From Spirochaetota bacterium (lineage in GTDB: Bacteria; Spirochaetota; JAGLSM01; JAKPMW01), in the NCBI GenBank assembly GCA_031283155.1, contig JAITCI010000014.1, positions 1 through 36,287 of the forward strand: a stretch of DNA of 36,287 nt, in the 5' to 3' direction. Numbering within the stretch: position 1 is the first letter of the stretch; each line of letters starts with the position of its first letter. The notes under the pieces were generated by a model. It searched no databases. It saw only the letters and a program-made list of their open reading frames with translations, and was not told the origin of the DNA. Positions 1 to 7,510 of this stretch are shown piece by piece. The translations under genes were made by a program, and so were the position numbers.

Positions 1-250
1 CCTTTTCATCCGCAACTTGCACCTCCAAAGCCACCCGCTGCCTGTTTACCCTCATGTTGATATCCAAATGACAAAACTTATTTTCAATAAAATCCGGCGG
101 CATCTCGGGATTGGTTATCGCAAATTGCCCTATACTCTCAAAACGTATGTCGAGCAGCTCTGCAATGAGTCTTTTCAGCAGCTCCGGATATTGCGTAAAA
201 AGCATTTTGAAAAGTGTGTCATGCTTGAACGTATAATCAAGTTTGGTCAT
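1..250 (-). CDS. Rpn-family PD-(D/E)XK nuclease/transposase-like protein, N-terminal part (cut by window edge)
   Basis: The minus strand reads open from ATG at 248-250 to the window edge, about 83 codons. The protein begins MTKLDYTFKHDTLFKMLFTQ and continues through ..YPELLKRLIAELLDI.. and ..FCHLDINMRVNRQRVALEVQ. This is the typical start of the Rpn / 'PD-(D/E)XK nuclease family transposase' group: an FK-D-.FK-LF motif, then a D-I-..VE-Q nuclease core. Known members act as recombination-promoting nucleases or toxin-like DNases. The C-terminal part lies outside the window, so intactness cannot be judged. It shares a 71-bp upstream leader with the second Rpn-type gene (919-1869). The family call is fairly secure; the biological role is inferred. 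Confidence 0.8.
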   Translation of the reverse strand, partial: MTKLDYTFKHDTLFKMLFTQYPELLKRLIAELLDIRFESIGQFAITNPEMPPDFIENKFCHLDINMRVNRQRVALEVQVADEK

Positions 251-257
251 ATATGCG

Positions 258-328
258 CCCCTGTTTGCGTACTATACAAACAAAGGCGCGGGAAGGACGC
301 GGGGTTCCCTTTTTTTACAATTTTTTTC
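258..328 (-). repeat. 71-bp direct repeat, copy 1 (leader of the truncated Rpn gene)
   Basis: This 71-bp stretch matches 1878-1948 at almost every base, at an exact offset of 1620. Differences cluster in the short segment 290-301. It lies 7 bp upstream of the ATG at 250, just as copy 2 lies 8 bp upstream of its gene's ATG. It contains the imperfect palindrome GTTTGCGTACTATACAAAC (263-281; arms GTTTG and CAAAC). On the minus strand this also reads TATAGT, a possible -10. A T/A-rich block at 308-328 is conserved too. It probably carries the promoter and possibly an operator for the downstream nuclease gene. Confidence 0.8.
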
Positions 329-493
329 AAGCGCGGGGTTCTGCGCACAAGCGCGGCCGACAGGAATGTACCCCCGCCAGCCGCATTTTTCTAAAGATCA
401 AATGGAGGTTTTCACTCCGTTTATGCCTATGCCCCCGAAAGGGGGTTACGCCTGTAGGGTGCCAAGGGTACAGGATGTATCCGTCCCCTGTTG
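329..493. other. Gene-free stretch with a GAAA-loop hairpin; possible IS end
   Basis: I see no gene here. A perfect 5-bp GC hairpin with a GAAA tetraloop (CCCCCGAAAGGGGG) is at 432-445. It has no following T-run, so it is not a clear rho-independent terminator. From 478 the sequence TGTATCCGTCCCCTGTTGTC resembles the terminal TG...CCC type of IS3-group ends. No matching inverted copy was found on the far side of the orfA remnant, so the IS boundary is only suggested. Confidence 0.4.
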
Positions 494-796
494 TCACGTT
501 TTCAGGGAAAGCGATTCCTTGTGCGAGTCTGCGAAGTAGGCCGTCGCTTTTTTCAATATGTAGGTCTCCATTTTGAGACGGGCATTTTCCACCTTCAACG
601 CCTTGTGCTCTTCTTTCAGCATGGCAAAACGGGTTTTGCCTCCATCCGCTGTGTACTTCTTGCGCCATCTGTACAGAATGTTTCTGGGGATACCTATGTC
701 CTTGGCTGCCTGCTCTACACCGTTGGGGTTGGCATAACTCAATTTAACAGCGTTTTTCTTAAACTCTTCGTCGTATTGCTTTCTGACATCGGATAT
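494..796 (-). pseudogene. IS3-family orfA (transposase HTH subunit) remnant, start codon ATA, orfB missing
   Basis: The frame encodes an IS3/IS911-type OrfA of about 100 residues. It starts (x)SDVRKQYDEEFKKNAVKL, then has an HTH region (GVEQAAKDIGIPRNILYRW) and a leucine-zipper-like helix (LKEEHKALKVENARLKMET) ending in YILKKATAYFA. In the full protein the start falls on ATA at 794-796, spaced correctly behind a strong AGGAGG (minus strand, about 803-808). This looks like an ATG that has decayed. The first usable in-frame start would be TTG at 742, which removes the basic N-terminus. The catalytic orfB (DDE domain) that should follow is absent; after the TGA at 494 the sequence is unrelated. 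The element therefore cannot transpose by itself. Confidence 0.8.
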
Positions 797-918
797 GTTT
801 GACGCCTCCTGTTTTCAGATGGTCAGGGATTCCGAGGGGCTTTTGCGCAACCCCGAAACCCTGCCGACCGACAGATATTACAAAAACCTCCGTGTTTTTT
901 GCTTCGCGGGGTATAGCC

Positions 919-1869
919 TTACGTTGGCTTCCGGACGCTTGCTTTGCCTTTCTTAAGAGCGCGTACCCGCGCTGCCGGCAGTTCGGCAAGACGAGCCACT
1001 TCGTCTACGGTCATGCCTTCGGCGAGAAGATTGCGGATTATTATTTCTTTGCCTGCCGCAATGCCCCGCTCCATACCTTTTTCTATACCTTTTTCTATAC
1101 CTTTTTCTATGCCCTTCTCCATGCCTTTTTCCATGCTCTGTTGTACAAAGACGGGGAACTCCTCCGGGTATATTTCACTCAGCGCCTCTTCCAATGTCGG
1201 GTATCGCCTCGCCATGTTTTTTGCCTCCGCAAATATTTTTCGGTTAGACCTGAATAATATGTTTAAATAAGCTCCAAAATACATCTGGAGCCTATTGTCG
1301 GTACTCGCTTCCAGTATAGCCCGCGCGGAATCAACTCTCAATGTATTTGTGAGCGATTTCAGCCACAAGCTCTCGCTTTCCGGCAATCGCTTGGACTCAA
1401 TAATCTGTATCGGGATATAATGCCCTTCAATCAGATAAATCCCGGGCGCAGATCGCGCAGCCGTGTATTTGCGCTTCTCGGTTAAATATTGCAGCAATGC
1501 GCGGGGATGCCGACTGCCCACAAAAGTGAGACTCAAATCGGCGTCGTCAACGCCCGGCGTATTTGCCGCATAGTGGTTTGCATATGCGCATACTTGTAAA
1601 AAATCCCGCGCGGAGAAGGAATCATCCGGCGATTTATACTCGATGATATTATGCCCGCGAAAAATACAGGCAATGTTTTTATTGATGATTACATCTTTCC
1701 GTTTTTTAACGATCAGCAAATCAATCCTCATCGGCTCCGAAGTGAGCTGATATTCAAAGGTAATCTCAATATCGCTTAAATTTTCAAACAGTTCCAGCCG
1801 AATGGCGTCAAAAAACGCCAGATGCCAATGTAATGTATCCTTCTTGCCGGAACCTCTCTTGTTGTCCAT
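919..1869 (-). CDS. PD-(D/E)XK nuclease of the Rpn/transposase-associated type with EKG repeats
   Basis: 316 residues from ATG 1867-1869 (MDNKRGSGKKD), preceded by GGGGAG at good spacing. The upstream in-frame ATG lies inside the leader repeat and has no such site. The nuclease core is visible: RIDLLIVKK (about residues 49-57) supplies the acidic residue, and HNIIEYKSP (about 73-81) supplies the E-x-K. A helical middle follows. Next comes the tetrapeptide array MEKG/IEKG/MERG near residues 244-267, encoded by a 12-bp tandem repeat, and then a short C-terminal segment (MTVDEVARLAELPAARV) typical of this family's HTH-like tail. Such proteins are common, multi-copy, rapidly evolving genes in Treponema and other gut bacteria. 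The role (DNA cleavage, recombination or defence) is inferred from the family. The gene carries the same leader as the truncated copy at 1-250. Confidence 0.8.
   Translation of the reverse strand: MDNKRGSGKKDTLHWHLAFFDAIRLELFENLSDIEITFEYQLTSEPMRIDLLIVKKRKDVIINKNIACIFRGHNIIEYKSPDDSFSARDFLQVCAYANHYAANTPGVDDADLSLTFVGSRHPRALLQYLTEKRKYTAARSAPGIYLIEGHYIPIQIIESKRLPESESLWLKSLTNTLRVDSARAILEASTDNRLQMYFGAYLNILFRSNRKIFAEAKNMARRYPTLEEALSEIYPEEFPVFVQQSMEKGMEKGIEKGIEKGIEKGMERGIAAGKEIIIRNLLAEGMTVDEVARLAELPAARVRALKKGKASVRKPT
1067..1138 (-). repeat. 12-bp in-frame tandem repeat (about 6 units) encoding (M/I)E(K/R)G
   Basis: On the plus strand the unit is tatacctttttc or a close variant, repeated about six times. 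On the coding strand it gives MEKG MEKG IEKG IEKG IEKG MERG. The three central units are identical at DNA level, so slippage could change the copy number without breaking the frame. The encoded stretch is charged and helical and probably acts as a linker or coiled coil. Confidence 0.85.
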
Positions 1870-1877
1870 TTCACACT

Positions 1878-1948
1878 CCCCTGTTTGCGTACTATACAAA
1901 CAAAGGCGCAAAGCGGACGCCGGGTTCCCTTTTTTTACAATTTTTTTC
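1878..1948 (-). repeat. 71-bp direct repeat, copy 2 (leader of the Rpn-type gene at 919-1869)
   Basis: Nearly identical to 258-328. It ends 8 bp before the gene's ATG and includes part of its ribosome-binding region (CAGGGGAG). The palindrome lies at 1883-1901. Two direct copies around the IS remnant and one nuclease gene could recombine and delete 1,620 bp, fusing one leader to the other gene. Confidence 0.8.
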
Positions 1949-1961
1949 TGAAAATTCCTCC

Positions 1962-3167
1962 CTAATATACAGGATGATACACGCGCGCGAGACCGCCGGC
2001 GGCTGTTTCGCGGTAGGATGCATGCATATCGATACCCGTTTGGCGCATGGTTTCCACCACCTCGTCAAAGGTGATGCGATGCCTGCCGTCGGAGAGCAGC
2101 GAATAGTCGGCGCAGTCGAGCGCGCGCGTGGCGGCAAAGGCGTTGCGTTCAATGCAGGGTATCTGCACCAGGCCCGCCACAGGATCACAGGTCAGCCCAA
2201 GATGATGCTCGAGCCCCATTTCAGCGGCGTACTCAATCTCCTCAAGCGTTCCGCCCATGATCTGCGCGGCGGCGGCGGCGGCCATCGCGCACGCGGTACC
2301 CACCTCGCCCTGGCAGCCCACCTGCGCGCCCGAGATGGAGGCGTTCGCCTTCACAAGATTGCCCACCAGCCCCGCCGTGGCCAGCCCCTTGATGATGTCT
2401 TCCTCGGTCGCCTCGGCGTAATCGCACAAAAAGGAAAGCACCGCCGGCAGAATACCGCAGGAGCCGCAGGTCGGCGCGGTGACAATCTCGCCCCCGCCGG
2501 CGTTTTCCTCCGAGACCGCGAGCGCGTACGCCGAAAGGATGCCATTGCGCCGGAGCATGGCGTCGCCCCTCTTCGCCTTCAGGTAATACCCCCGCGCCTT
2601 GCGCTGGAGCCTGAGCCCGCCCGAAAGCTGCCCCTCGGTCTTTAAGCCGCGGTACATCGCGCGCTGCATAACGTCCCATACCTTGCCGAGATATGCCCAC
2701 ACCTCCGGCTCTTCATGCTCCTTAACATACATCCAGAAGGGTTTGCCGTTTTCCATGCACCAAATCGTGATTTCCTCAAGCGCGCACTCTTCATATATAA
2801 GGTGTACGTCGCGCGTTTGCCCGGGAACATAGAGCGCGCCGCCGCCGATGCTGTAAACCACCCAGGCGCTCTCCTCGCAAACGCTGCCGTTCTCGACAAG
2901 CTCAAAGCGCATACCGTTGGGATGCTCAGGAAGAACGTCTCTTTCGCGCCAGACAATCTCGGTCGCGGCGGGCAGAAGCGCCTCAATAATCGCGGCGTCG
3001 GTCAAATGCCCCTTGCCCGTCGCGGCGAGGCTTCCATAGAGGGTAACGCGGAAGGCCTGCGCCCCGGGATACCGCGCCTTATAGATACCGGCGGCATTTT
3101 TCGGCCCCATGGTGTGGCTGGACGACGGCCCCGCGCCGATGCGGTAGATCTCGCGAATCGATTCCAT
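1962..3167 (-). CDS. sdaA: L-serine dehydratase (L-serine ammonia-lyase), iron-sulfur type, single chain
   Basis: Converts L-serine to pyruvate and ammonia using a [4Fe-4S] cluster. 401 residues from ATG 3165-3167 (MESIREIYRIGAGPSSSHTM), chosen because GGAGGG lies 4 bp upstream; the longer frame has no such site. The beta-domain signature GAGPSSSHTMGP is at the N-terminus. The alpha-domain motifs come later: TAPTCGSCGILPAVL, then VGCQGEVGTACA, then LGLTCDPVAGLVQIPC. These carry the conserved cysteines expected for the cluster. Both domains are in one chain, as in E. coli SdaA. It lies 182 bp downstream of udp on the same strand, so co-transcription is possible but not certain. The likely role is serine catabolism. 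Confidence 0.95.
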   Translation of the reverse strand: MESIREIYRIGAGPSSSHTMGPKNAAGIYKARYPGAQAFRVTLYGSLAATGKGHLTDAAIIEALLPAATEIVWRERDVLPEHPNGMRFELVENGSVCEESAWVVYSIGGGALYVPGQTRDVHLIYEECALEEITIWCMENGKPFWMYVKEHEEPEVWAYLGKVWDVMQRAMYRGLKTEGQLSGGLRLQRKARGYYLKAKRGDAMLRRNGILSAYALAVSEENAGGGEIVTAPTCGSCGILPAVLSFLCDYAEATEEDIIKGLATAGLVGNLVKANASISGAQVGCQGEVGTACAMAAAAAAQIMGGTLEEIEYAAEMGLEHHLGLTCDPVAGLVQIPCIERNAFAATRALDCADYSLLSDGRHRITFDEVVETMRQTGIDMHASYRETAAGGLARVYHPVY

Positions 3168-3349
3168 GATTCCCTCCGTGCGGGAGTGTGCGCGTTGAAA
3201 TTTGATCAGGGTACGGCGTCCGGAGCGCGCGTAGATTTTCAAAGCTGCGCGAACGGGAGCGCAAGTGATTTCAGATCTGCCGCCACACTACACGCCCGCG
3301 AAGCGAGGGTTCGGAACGCAAAGGCAGTTCGCCCGCAATAATAAAAAAC

Positions 3350-4126
3350 TTATTCCGCCTCGAGCCTGATCTGGAGCGCCTTGCGGATGACTTTTGAAAG
3401 ATTATCCTCGGCGCGCACAAGTTCCTCGTCGCTCGGGGTCTCGCCCGCAATGCGCGACACAATCGCGGAAGCCACCATGCCCGCGCGCAGGCCGAACACG
3501 CTCACCAGAGTCAAGAGGGTTGCGGATTCCATTTCGTAATTGAGGACGTGCAGCTTTTGCCATTCCTTGAGGGTGTTCTGGAAACGCAGGGGAACGTAAC
3601 CGGTAAAGGTATCGTAGCGCTCCTGCCCGGGATAAAAGGTATCCGATGACGCGGTGATCCCGACATGATACTCCACGCCCACATCCTTCGCCGCCTCCAC
3701 AAGAGCCTTCGTGAGTTCAAAATCCGCCACGGCGGGATACTCTATCGGGGCGTAATGCGTGGAAGCGCCGTCGAGGCGCACAGAGCCGGTCGTGATAATA
3801 ATCGAAGGAAGTTTTATATCGGGCTGAATCACGCCGGTGGTGCCGATGCGGTAGAAGTTTTTAATGCCCAGCGAGGCAAGCTCCTCAAGCGCTATTGAGG
3901 TTGATGGACCGCCGATTCCTGTTGAGCATACCAGAACCTTTTTGCCGGAGAGATTCGCGAGCCACGAGGTGTATTCGCGGTTGGCCGCGAGAAATATGGC
4001 ACCGTTGGGATCGATATATTTCGCAACCTTTTCCACCCGCCCGGGATCGCCGGGCAAAACCGCGTAAACCGCCCCCTGGAGCATACCTTTGGAGAGCCGA
4101 ATGTGATATTTTACTTCTTCCGCCAT
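3350..4126 (-). CDS. udp: Uridine phosphorylase
   Basis: Splits uridine with phosphate to uracil and ribose-1-phosphate. 258 residues from ATG 4124-4126 (MAEEVKYHIRLSKGM), with GGAGG 6 bp upstream; an ATG five codons earlier lies before this site. NP-1 family motifs are present: VLPGDPGRVEKVAKYID (phosphate-binding Gly-Asp), STGIGGPSTSIALEELA, YRIGTTGVIQ, and the nucleoside-binding NYEMESATLL (Glu-Met-Glu). Length matches the family (about 250). It follows a secreted-protein gene by 31 bp, probably in one transcript. Together with punA, deoB, udk and cdd in this window it forms a nucleoside-salvage set. Confidence 0.95.
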   Translation of the reverse strand: MAEEVKYHIRLSKGMLQGAVYAVLPGDPGRVEKVAKYIDPNGAIFLAANREYTSWLANLSGKKVLVCSTGIGGPSTSIALEELASLGIKNFYRIGTTGVIQPDIKLPSIIITTGSVRLDGASTHYAPIEYPAVADFELTKALVEAAKDVGVEYHVGITASSDTFYPGQERYDTFTGYVPLRFQNTLKEWQKLHVLNYEMESATLLTLVSVFGLRAGMVASAIVSRIAGETPSDEELVRAEDNLSKVIRKALQIRLEAE

Positions 4127-4157
4127 TATGTGCCTCCGCAAAATGTATTTTGAAAAA

Positions 4158-4763
4158 CTATCTGGATTGCCGGGGACTTAAAGAAAGCGCTTGGGTTTGC
4201 CCCTCTTTAAGCATAACGGTTTTTTCAATCGTATAATTCTGTTCATTCGATTTGCGCTCCAGACGAATCCGGTGTTCCATATCTGCTTTGAGCCAAAAGC
4301 GGCGGGTCTCGCCCCGCCTGAGCATCCCATACGAAACATTATTGATCGTAATATTGCCCCACGAAATTTCGGCGTCTTCGGAGAGCGTGATATGCACATA
4401 CCCCCTGGGCTCAACCCGATCAGAATTTTGCAGCTCGGGCGAAAGCACCACCCATTGTCTGCCGACGCCCCTTTCGATAAACTGAATGCGTTCGCGCATA
4501 TACATCTTTCCGTCAACCAGGCGCGACGCCAGGATGGAGAAACTGGAACCCACGCGAAGCCGCAGCACAAGCGCCTGCCCCTTGCGCGCCACCCCTCTGT
4601 TTTCGCCGTCGATGCTTATATACACCCAGTCGAGTTCGGAGCGATCATGCAGCGTGATATGCACTTCGCGGGTATCGGGATCCGTATCGGGCGCTGCAAA
4701 AAGCGCGCCATGCGACAGCGCAATCAGCATGGATACAATCAACAAAGCGCGGATATTGTTCAT
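4158..4763 (-). CDS. Secreted protein of unknown function
   Basis: 201 residues from ATG 4761-4763 (MNNIRALLIVSMLIALSHGA), preceded by AAGGGG. The N-terminus is a clear Sec signal peptide with a likely cut after ..GALFAA. The mature part is polar and beta-rich with two similar halves: ..REVHITLHDRSELDWVYISI.. and ..GYVHITLSEDAEISWGNITI... Each half is followed by a VARKGQ/MLRRGE-type turn, which suggests a duplicated beta-sandwich of about 80-90 residues. I do not recognise the family. It is the first gene of a probable operon with udp. Confidence 0.75.
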   Translation of the reverse strand: MNNIRALLIVSMLIALSHGALFAAPDTDPDTREVHITLHDRSELDWVYISIDGENRGVARKGQALVLRLRVGSSFSILASRLVDGKMYMRERIQFIERGVGRQWVVLSPELQNSDRVEPRGYVHITLSEDAEISWGNITINNVSYGMLRRGETRRFWLKADMEHRIRLERKSNEQNYTIEKTVMLKEGQTQALSLSPRQSR

Positions 4764-4797
4764 ATATACCCCTTGTAACCCAGACACCGACTCTATT

Positions 4798-4806
4798 AGA
4801 ATAGCA
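4798..4806 (-). promoter_or_regulatory. Candidate extended -10 (TGC-TATTCT) for the 4763 gene
   Basis: The minus strand reads TGCTATTCT about 35 bp before the ATG. No convincing -35 lies 16-18 bp upstream, so recognition would depend on the extended TGn. The TGC-TA..T form recurs ahead of several other genes here. Confidence 0.4.
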
Positions 4807-4919
4807 TATTTCCCCGAAAAGGCATATCCCCTTTTGTAAAAACCGCAGGCGTTCCCTGCGAAAGATCCCGCGCCGGTTCATTAAAAAACCCCGCGCTTTT
4901 CCTGGTCTGTAATCAGCGC

Positions 4920-4949
4920 TTGCGCGCCCCGAAACCAATATGCTATCTT
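4920..4949 (+). promoter_or_regulatory. Candidate sigma-70 promoter for the 4987 operon
   Basis: TTGCGC (4920-4925), an 18-bp spacer, then TATCTT (4944-4949) preceded by TGC. It is 37 bp upstream of the ATG at 4987 and is followed by the Shine-Dalgarno-like CTAAGGA. Confidence 0.5.
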
Positions 4950-4986
4950 AGGTGTCTATAGATTTAATCTCTCTAAGGATTTTCGC

Positions 4987-6648
4987 ATGAAAATAAAAAA
5001 GAGTTTCGTCATTCGCGGCGCGATAGTGCTTGGCTGCATAGCGCTCGCGGCGCTCGTGTACAGCGTGTATACGGAAACGCGGTTTGATATACCAAACGCC
5101 TTCGGCGATCTCGCGAGCTTTGCCGACGAGAGCGTACTTGCCTGGGCGGAGGCGCGTTCGCTGACCGAGGCGCGCACGGCATTCCAGAAAGACCCGGTGG
5201 GCAAAACACTCAGCGAGAGCGCGCTCTTCCGCGATTCCGTCCTTGAGCCCATGCAGGATCAGGCGCGGTATTTCACGCGGCGGCTGGTACAGCTTACGGG
5301 GCTGGACATCGGCGAGGCCGTGCTTGCCCGCGCCTTTGAACTCCCCGCAGCCATCGGGATCTACGCAATCAACGAAAGCAATACGATGCCGGTATGTATC
5401 CTCAAGGTGCGCGCGGGCGACAGCCTCGTCACGGGGCTTGCGGCAAAGCTCGGCGCTGCGCTCTCCGGCGATAACGAACTCACGGAAACAAAATGGAAAG
5501 AAAAATCCATCTTCGCTTTGGGCGAAGCGCCGCGAACCATATACTTCGCGCTGGTAAACGACGCTTTACTCGTGTCGCCGGAGATGGATCTGGTGAAGCT
5601 CTCCATCCGCAGCGCGAGCCGGAAGGATGCGCGCGCGCTCCCGCCCGAGTGGAAGGATTTTCTCGCGCGGCATCCCTTTGGCGAAGGCGTCCTCGCGCGT
5701 TTTTGGATACGGCAGGAATATTGCAGGGAGGCCTTTCCGGGCATACCCCTTATAATTCCCGGTGCCGCGCGCGCGGCGTCGCTTGCCGCATCCGTAACCG
5801 TTAATCCGGGCCTCGCGCTGGAGGCAAGCTGGAACCCCGCCGATGCCGCCGCCGTTATAAGTGAAAATATGCTGCGCCAGTTGCCGGCATCGGGGCTGGC
5901 GATGCAGGCGGACGCGAATTTCGCGATGGGCGAAACCTGGCTCGGTTCCGGTCTCTTCGCGCGGGCGCTTGCGGAACTCCCGAAAGATATCCGCTCGAAC
6001 CTGGAAAAATTTCTGAAAACCCTCGCAGGTAATTTCGCCCTTGTATTTGAAGGCGTTCTTGGCGACGGAAGCGCGGTCTGGCCTTCCCTGCGGTTTATCG
6101 CAGACGCAGGTAAAGCAAACGAACAGGCATTCGCGAAGCTGGAAACCCTGATCGCGGATATCCCGGGCGCGAAGATAAGTCCGGCAAGCCATCATGGGCT
6201 GGAGTATAAAACGCTGCTGCACACGGACAATCCCTATACGCAGGAAGGGAAAACGCCCGCGCCGAAAAGAATCGGCGGGTTTAATCCCTGCTACGCGCGT
6301 ATCGGCGATCTGATCGTTCTCGCGCTTGATGAAAAATCCATGCAAAGCGCGATAGAGCTTTCGCAGGGCTTGCAGCCGCAGATCCTGGATACCACGTTCT
6401 TCACGCAAAGCCTCGACAAGGTGCGCCGTGAAAGCCTTACGCACTATGCCGTTCTGGACGCGAAAAAAATTATCGCGAATATCTATCCGCAGATGGAAGC
6501 CTACGGCTTTCGCTCCGGGGACTATTCGCAGCGGGAACTCGCGGGCGCGTTTCGCCCGCTCCTGAACGACGGCCTCGGCTTTAACACACTTTCCGTAATC
6601 GCGGCGCGCGAACAGAACCACATCCGCGCGCGCCTGACCCCGCGCTGA
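4987..6648 (+). CDS. Membrane-anchored extracytoplasmic protein of unknown function
   Basis: 553 residues. One N-terminal signal-anchor (IVLGCIALAALVYSVY, about residues 13-28) is followed by a large soluble domain. Internal features are reminiscent of the loosely defined DUF3352-type proteins (..LASFADESVLAWAEARSL.. near the start; later ..YARIGDLIVLALDEKSMQSAI..), but I cannot confirm this by eye. Start ATG 4987 has AAGGA upstream. The next gene (peptidase) starts 4 bp after the stop, so the two are almost certainly co-translated. This and the following two products are all exported, which points to a cell-envelope role. Function unknown. Confidence 0.75.
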   Translation: MKIKKSFVIRGAIVLGCIALAALVYSVYTETRFDIPNAFGDLASFADESVLAWAEARSLTEARTAFQKDPVGKTLSESALFRDSVLEPMQDQARYFTRRLVQLTGLDIGEAVLARAFELPAAIGIYAINESNTMPVCILKVRAGDSLVTGLAAKLGAALSGDNELTETKWKEKSIFALGEAPRTIYFALVNDALLVSPEMDLVKLSIRSASRKDARALPPEWKDFLARHPFGEGVLARFWIRQEYCREAFPGIPLIIPGAARAASLAASVTVNPGLALEASWNPADAAAVISENMLRQLPASGLAMQADANFAMGETWLGSGLFARALAELPKDIRSNLEKFLKTLAGNFALVFEGVLGDGSAVWPSLRFIADAGKANEQAFAKLETLIADIPGAKISPASHHGLEYKTLLHTDNPYTQEGKTPAPKRIGGFNPCYARIGDLIVLALDEKSMQSAIELSQGLQPQILDTTFFTQSLDKVRRESLTHYAVLDAKKIIANIYPQMEAYGFRSGDYSQRELAGAFRPLLNDGLGFNTLSVIAAREQNHIRARLTPR

Positions 6649-6652
6649 AGCC

Positions 6653-7432
6653 ATGCGCCGCCCCGCGTGTATTCTTGCCGCGCTGCTTGCGATCCTGCTT
6701 GCGGGCGCAGCTGTGCGCGCCCAGGCACCGCAAACCATATCTCCTGATCGCGCAAATGCGCAGACCACGGATGGCGGGTTTCGCCGCGCTTATCAAAACC
6801 CCTATCTTGATCACGCGCTTGGCGGGTATGCGCAGACCTCCTGCAAAGCCGCGATCCCGATAGCGGTTGCGCGGACCCAGCGTATCTTTCCCTGGTTCGA
6901 CGAGGAGCGCGCCCCGCAGTTCTCCTTTCACGCGAACGCCGCCCTGGATACTCCCGCCTCGCCCTGGGCAGGCGGCTATTATCTGCGCGACCGGCATATA
7001 GTTTATGTGCAGCACGTCCCCGTCCTGCTCGATCAGGGGCGGCTCCTTCAAACGATGCAGCATGAATGTGTGCATGCCGCCCTTGCCCTGGCGGGATCGG
7101 CGCGCCTCCCGCTCTGGCTTGAGGAGGGATGCGCCCTTTATTTTTCCGGGCAGGAAATTCTGCGCGCGCCCGAGGGATCGCGTACAGCAAGGACGCTCGC
7201 CGAACTCGAGGCGAATATCCAAACGCTCTCCGCGCAGAACGATCAGGCCGCCTGGGAGGAGGTGCGCGCGAGCCATGCCCAGGCGCGGCGGATCGTCTCG
7301 CTCCTCGCCGGTCGGCTCGGGGCAATGCACTGTGTTAATTTTTTGCGCGTGCTCAAAAACGGAACACCCTTCGCGCAGGCTCTCGCTTCCTACTACGCGC
7401 TTGAGGTGCGGGAGTTATATGCCTGGCTTTGA
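6653..7432 (+). CDS. Exported gluzincin-like metallopeptidase (peptidase MA-like)
   Basis: 259 residues with an N-terminal signal peptide (ACILAALLAILLAGAAVRAQA). The zinc motif HECVH (about residues 137-141) is an HExxH, followed 15-20 residues later by LPLWLEEGCALYF. That spacing and the W-L-x-E-G form match the 'peptidase MA-like' gluzincin group, in which the second glutamate completes the zinc site. The protein is therefore probably an active periplasmic or lipoprotein-like protease, although no substrate can be named. The start is 4 bp after the upstream stop, so translation is coupled. A transpeptidase follows 78 bp later. Confidence 0.75.
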   Translation: MRRPACILAALLAILLAGAAVRAQAPQTISPDRANAQTTDGGFRRAYQNPYLDHALGGYAQTSCKAAIPIAVARTQRIFPWFDEERAPQFSFHANAALDTPASPWAGGYYLRDRHIVYVQHVPVLLDQGRLLQTMQHECVHAALALAGSARLPLWLEEGCALYFSGQEILRAPEGSRTARTLAELEANIQTLSAQNDQAAWEEVRASHAQARRIVSLLAGRLGAMHCVNFLRVLKNGTPFAQALASYYALEVRELYAWL

Positions 7433-7510
7433 TTCTTGCGGAAGATTTTTAAAAATTTTTTGGCACCATATTTCGCATACGGAAAATTTCCAAAAAGGAA
7501 ACATTCTTAA

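Noticed and set aside
799-1270. Plus-strand frames across the IS/nuclease boundary
   Set aside because: They are antisense to the nuclease gene, and their Phe/Tyr-rich peptide is the reverse reading of the 12-bp repeat.
5566-6768. 400-codon frame antisense to the membrane-anchored protein and peptidase
   Set aside because: Arg-rich shadow of two well-supported, closely spaced exported-protein genes.
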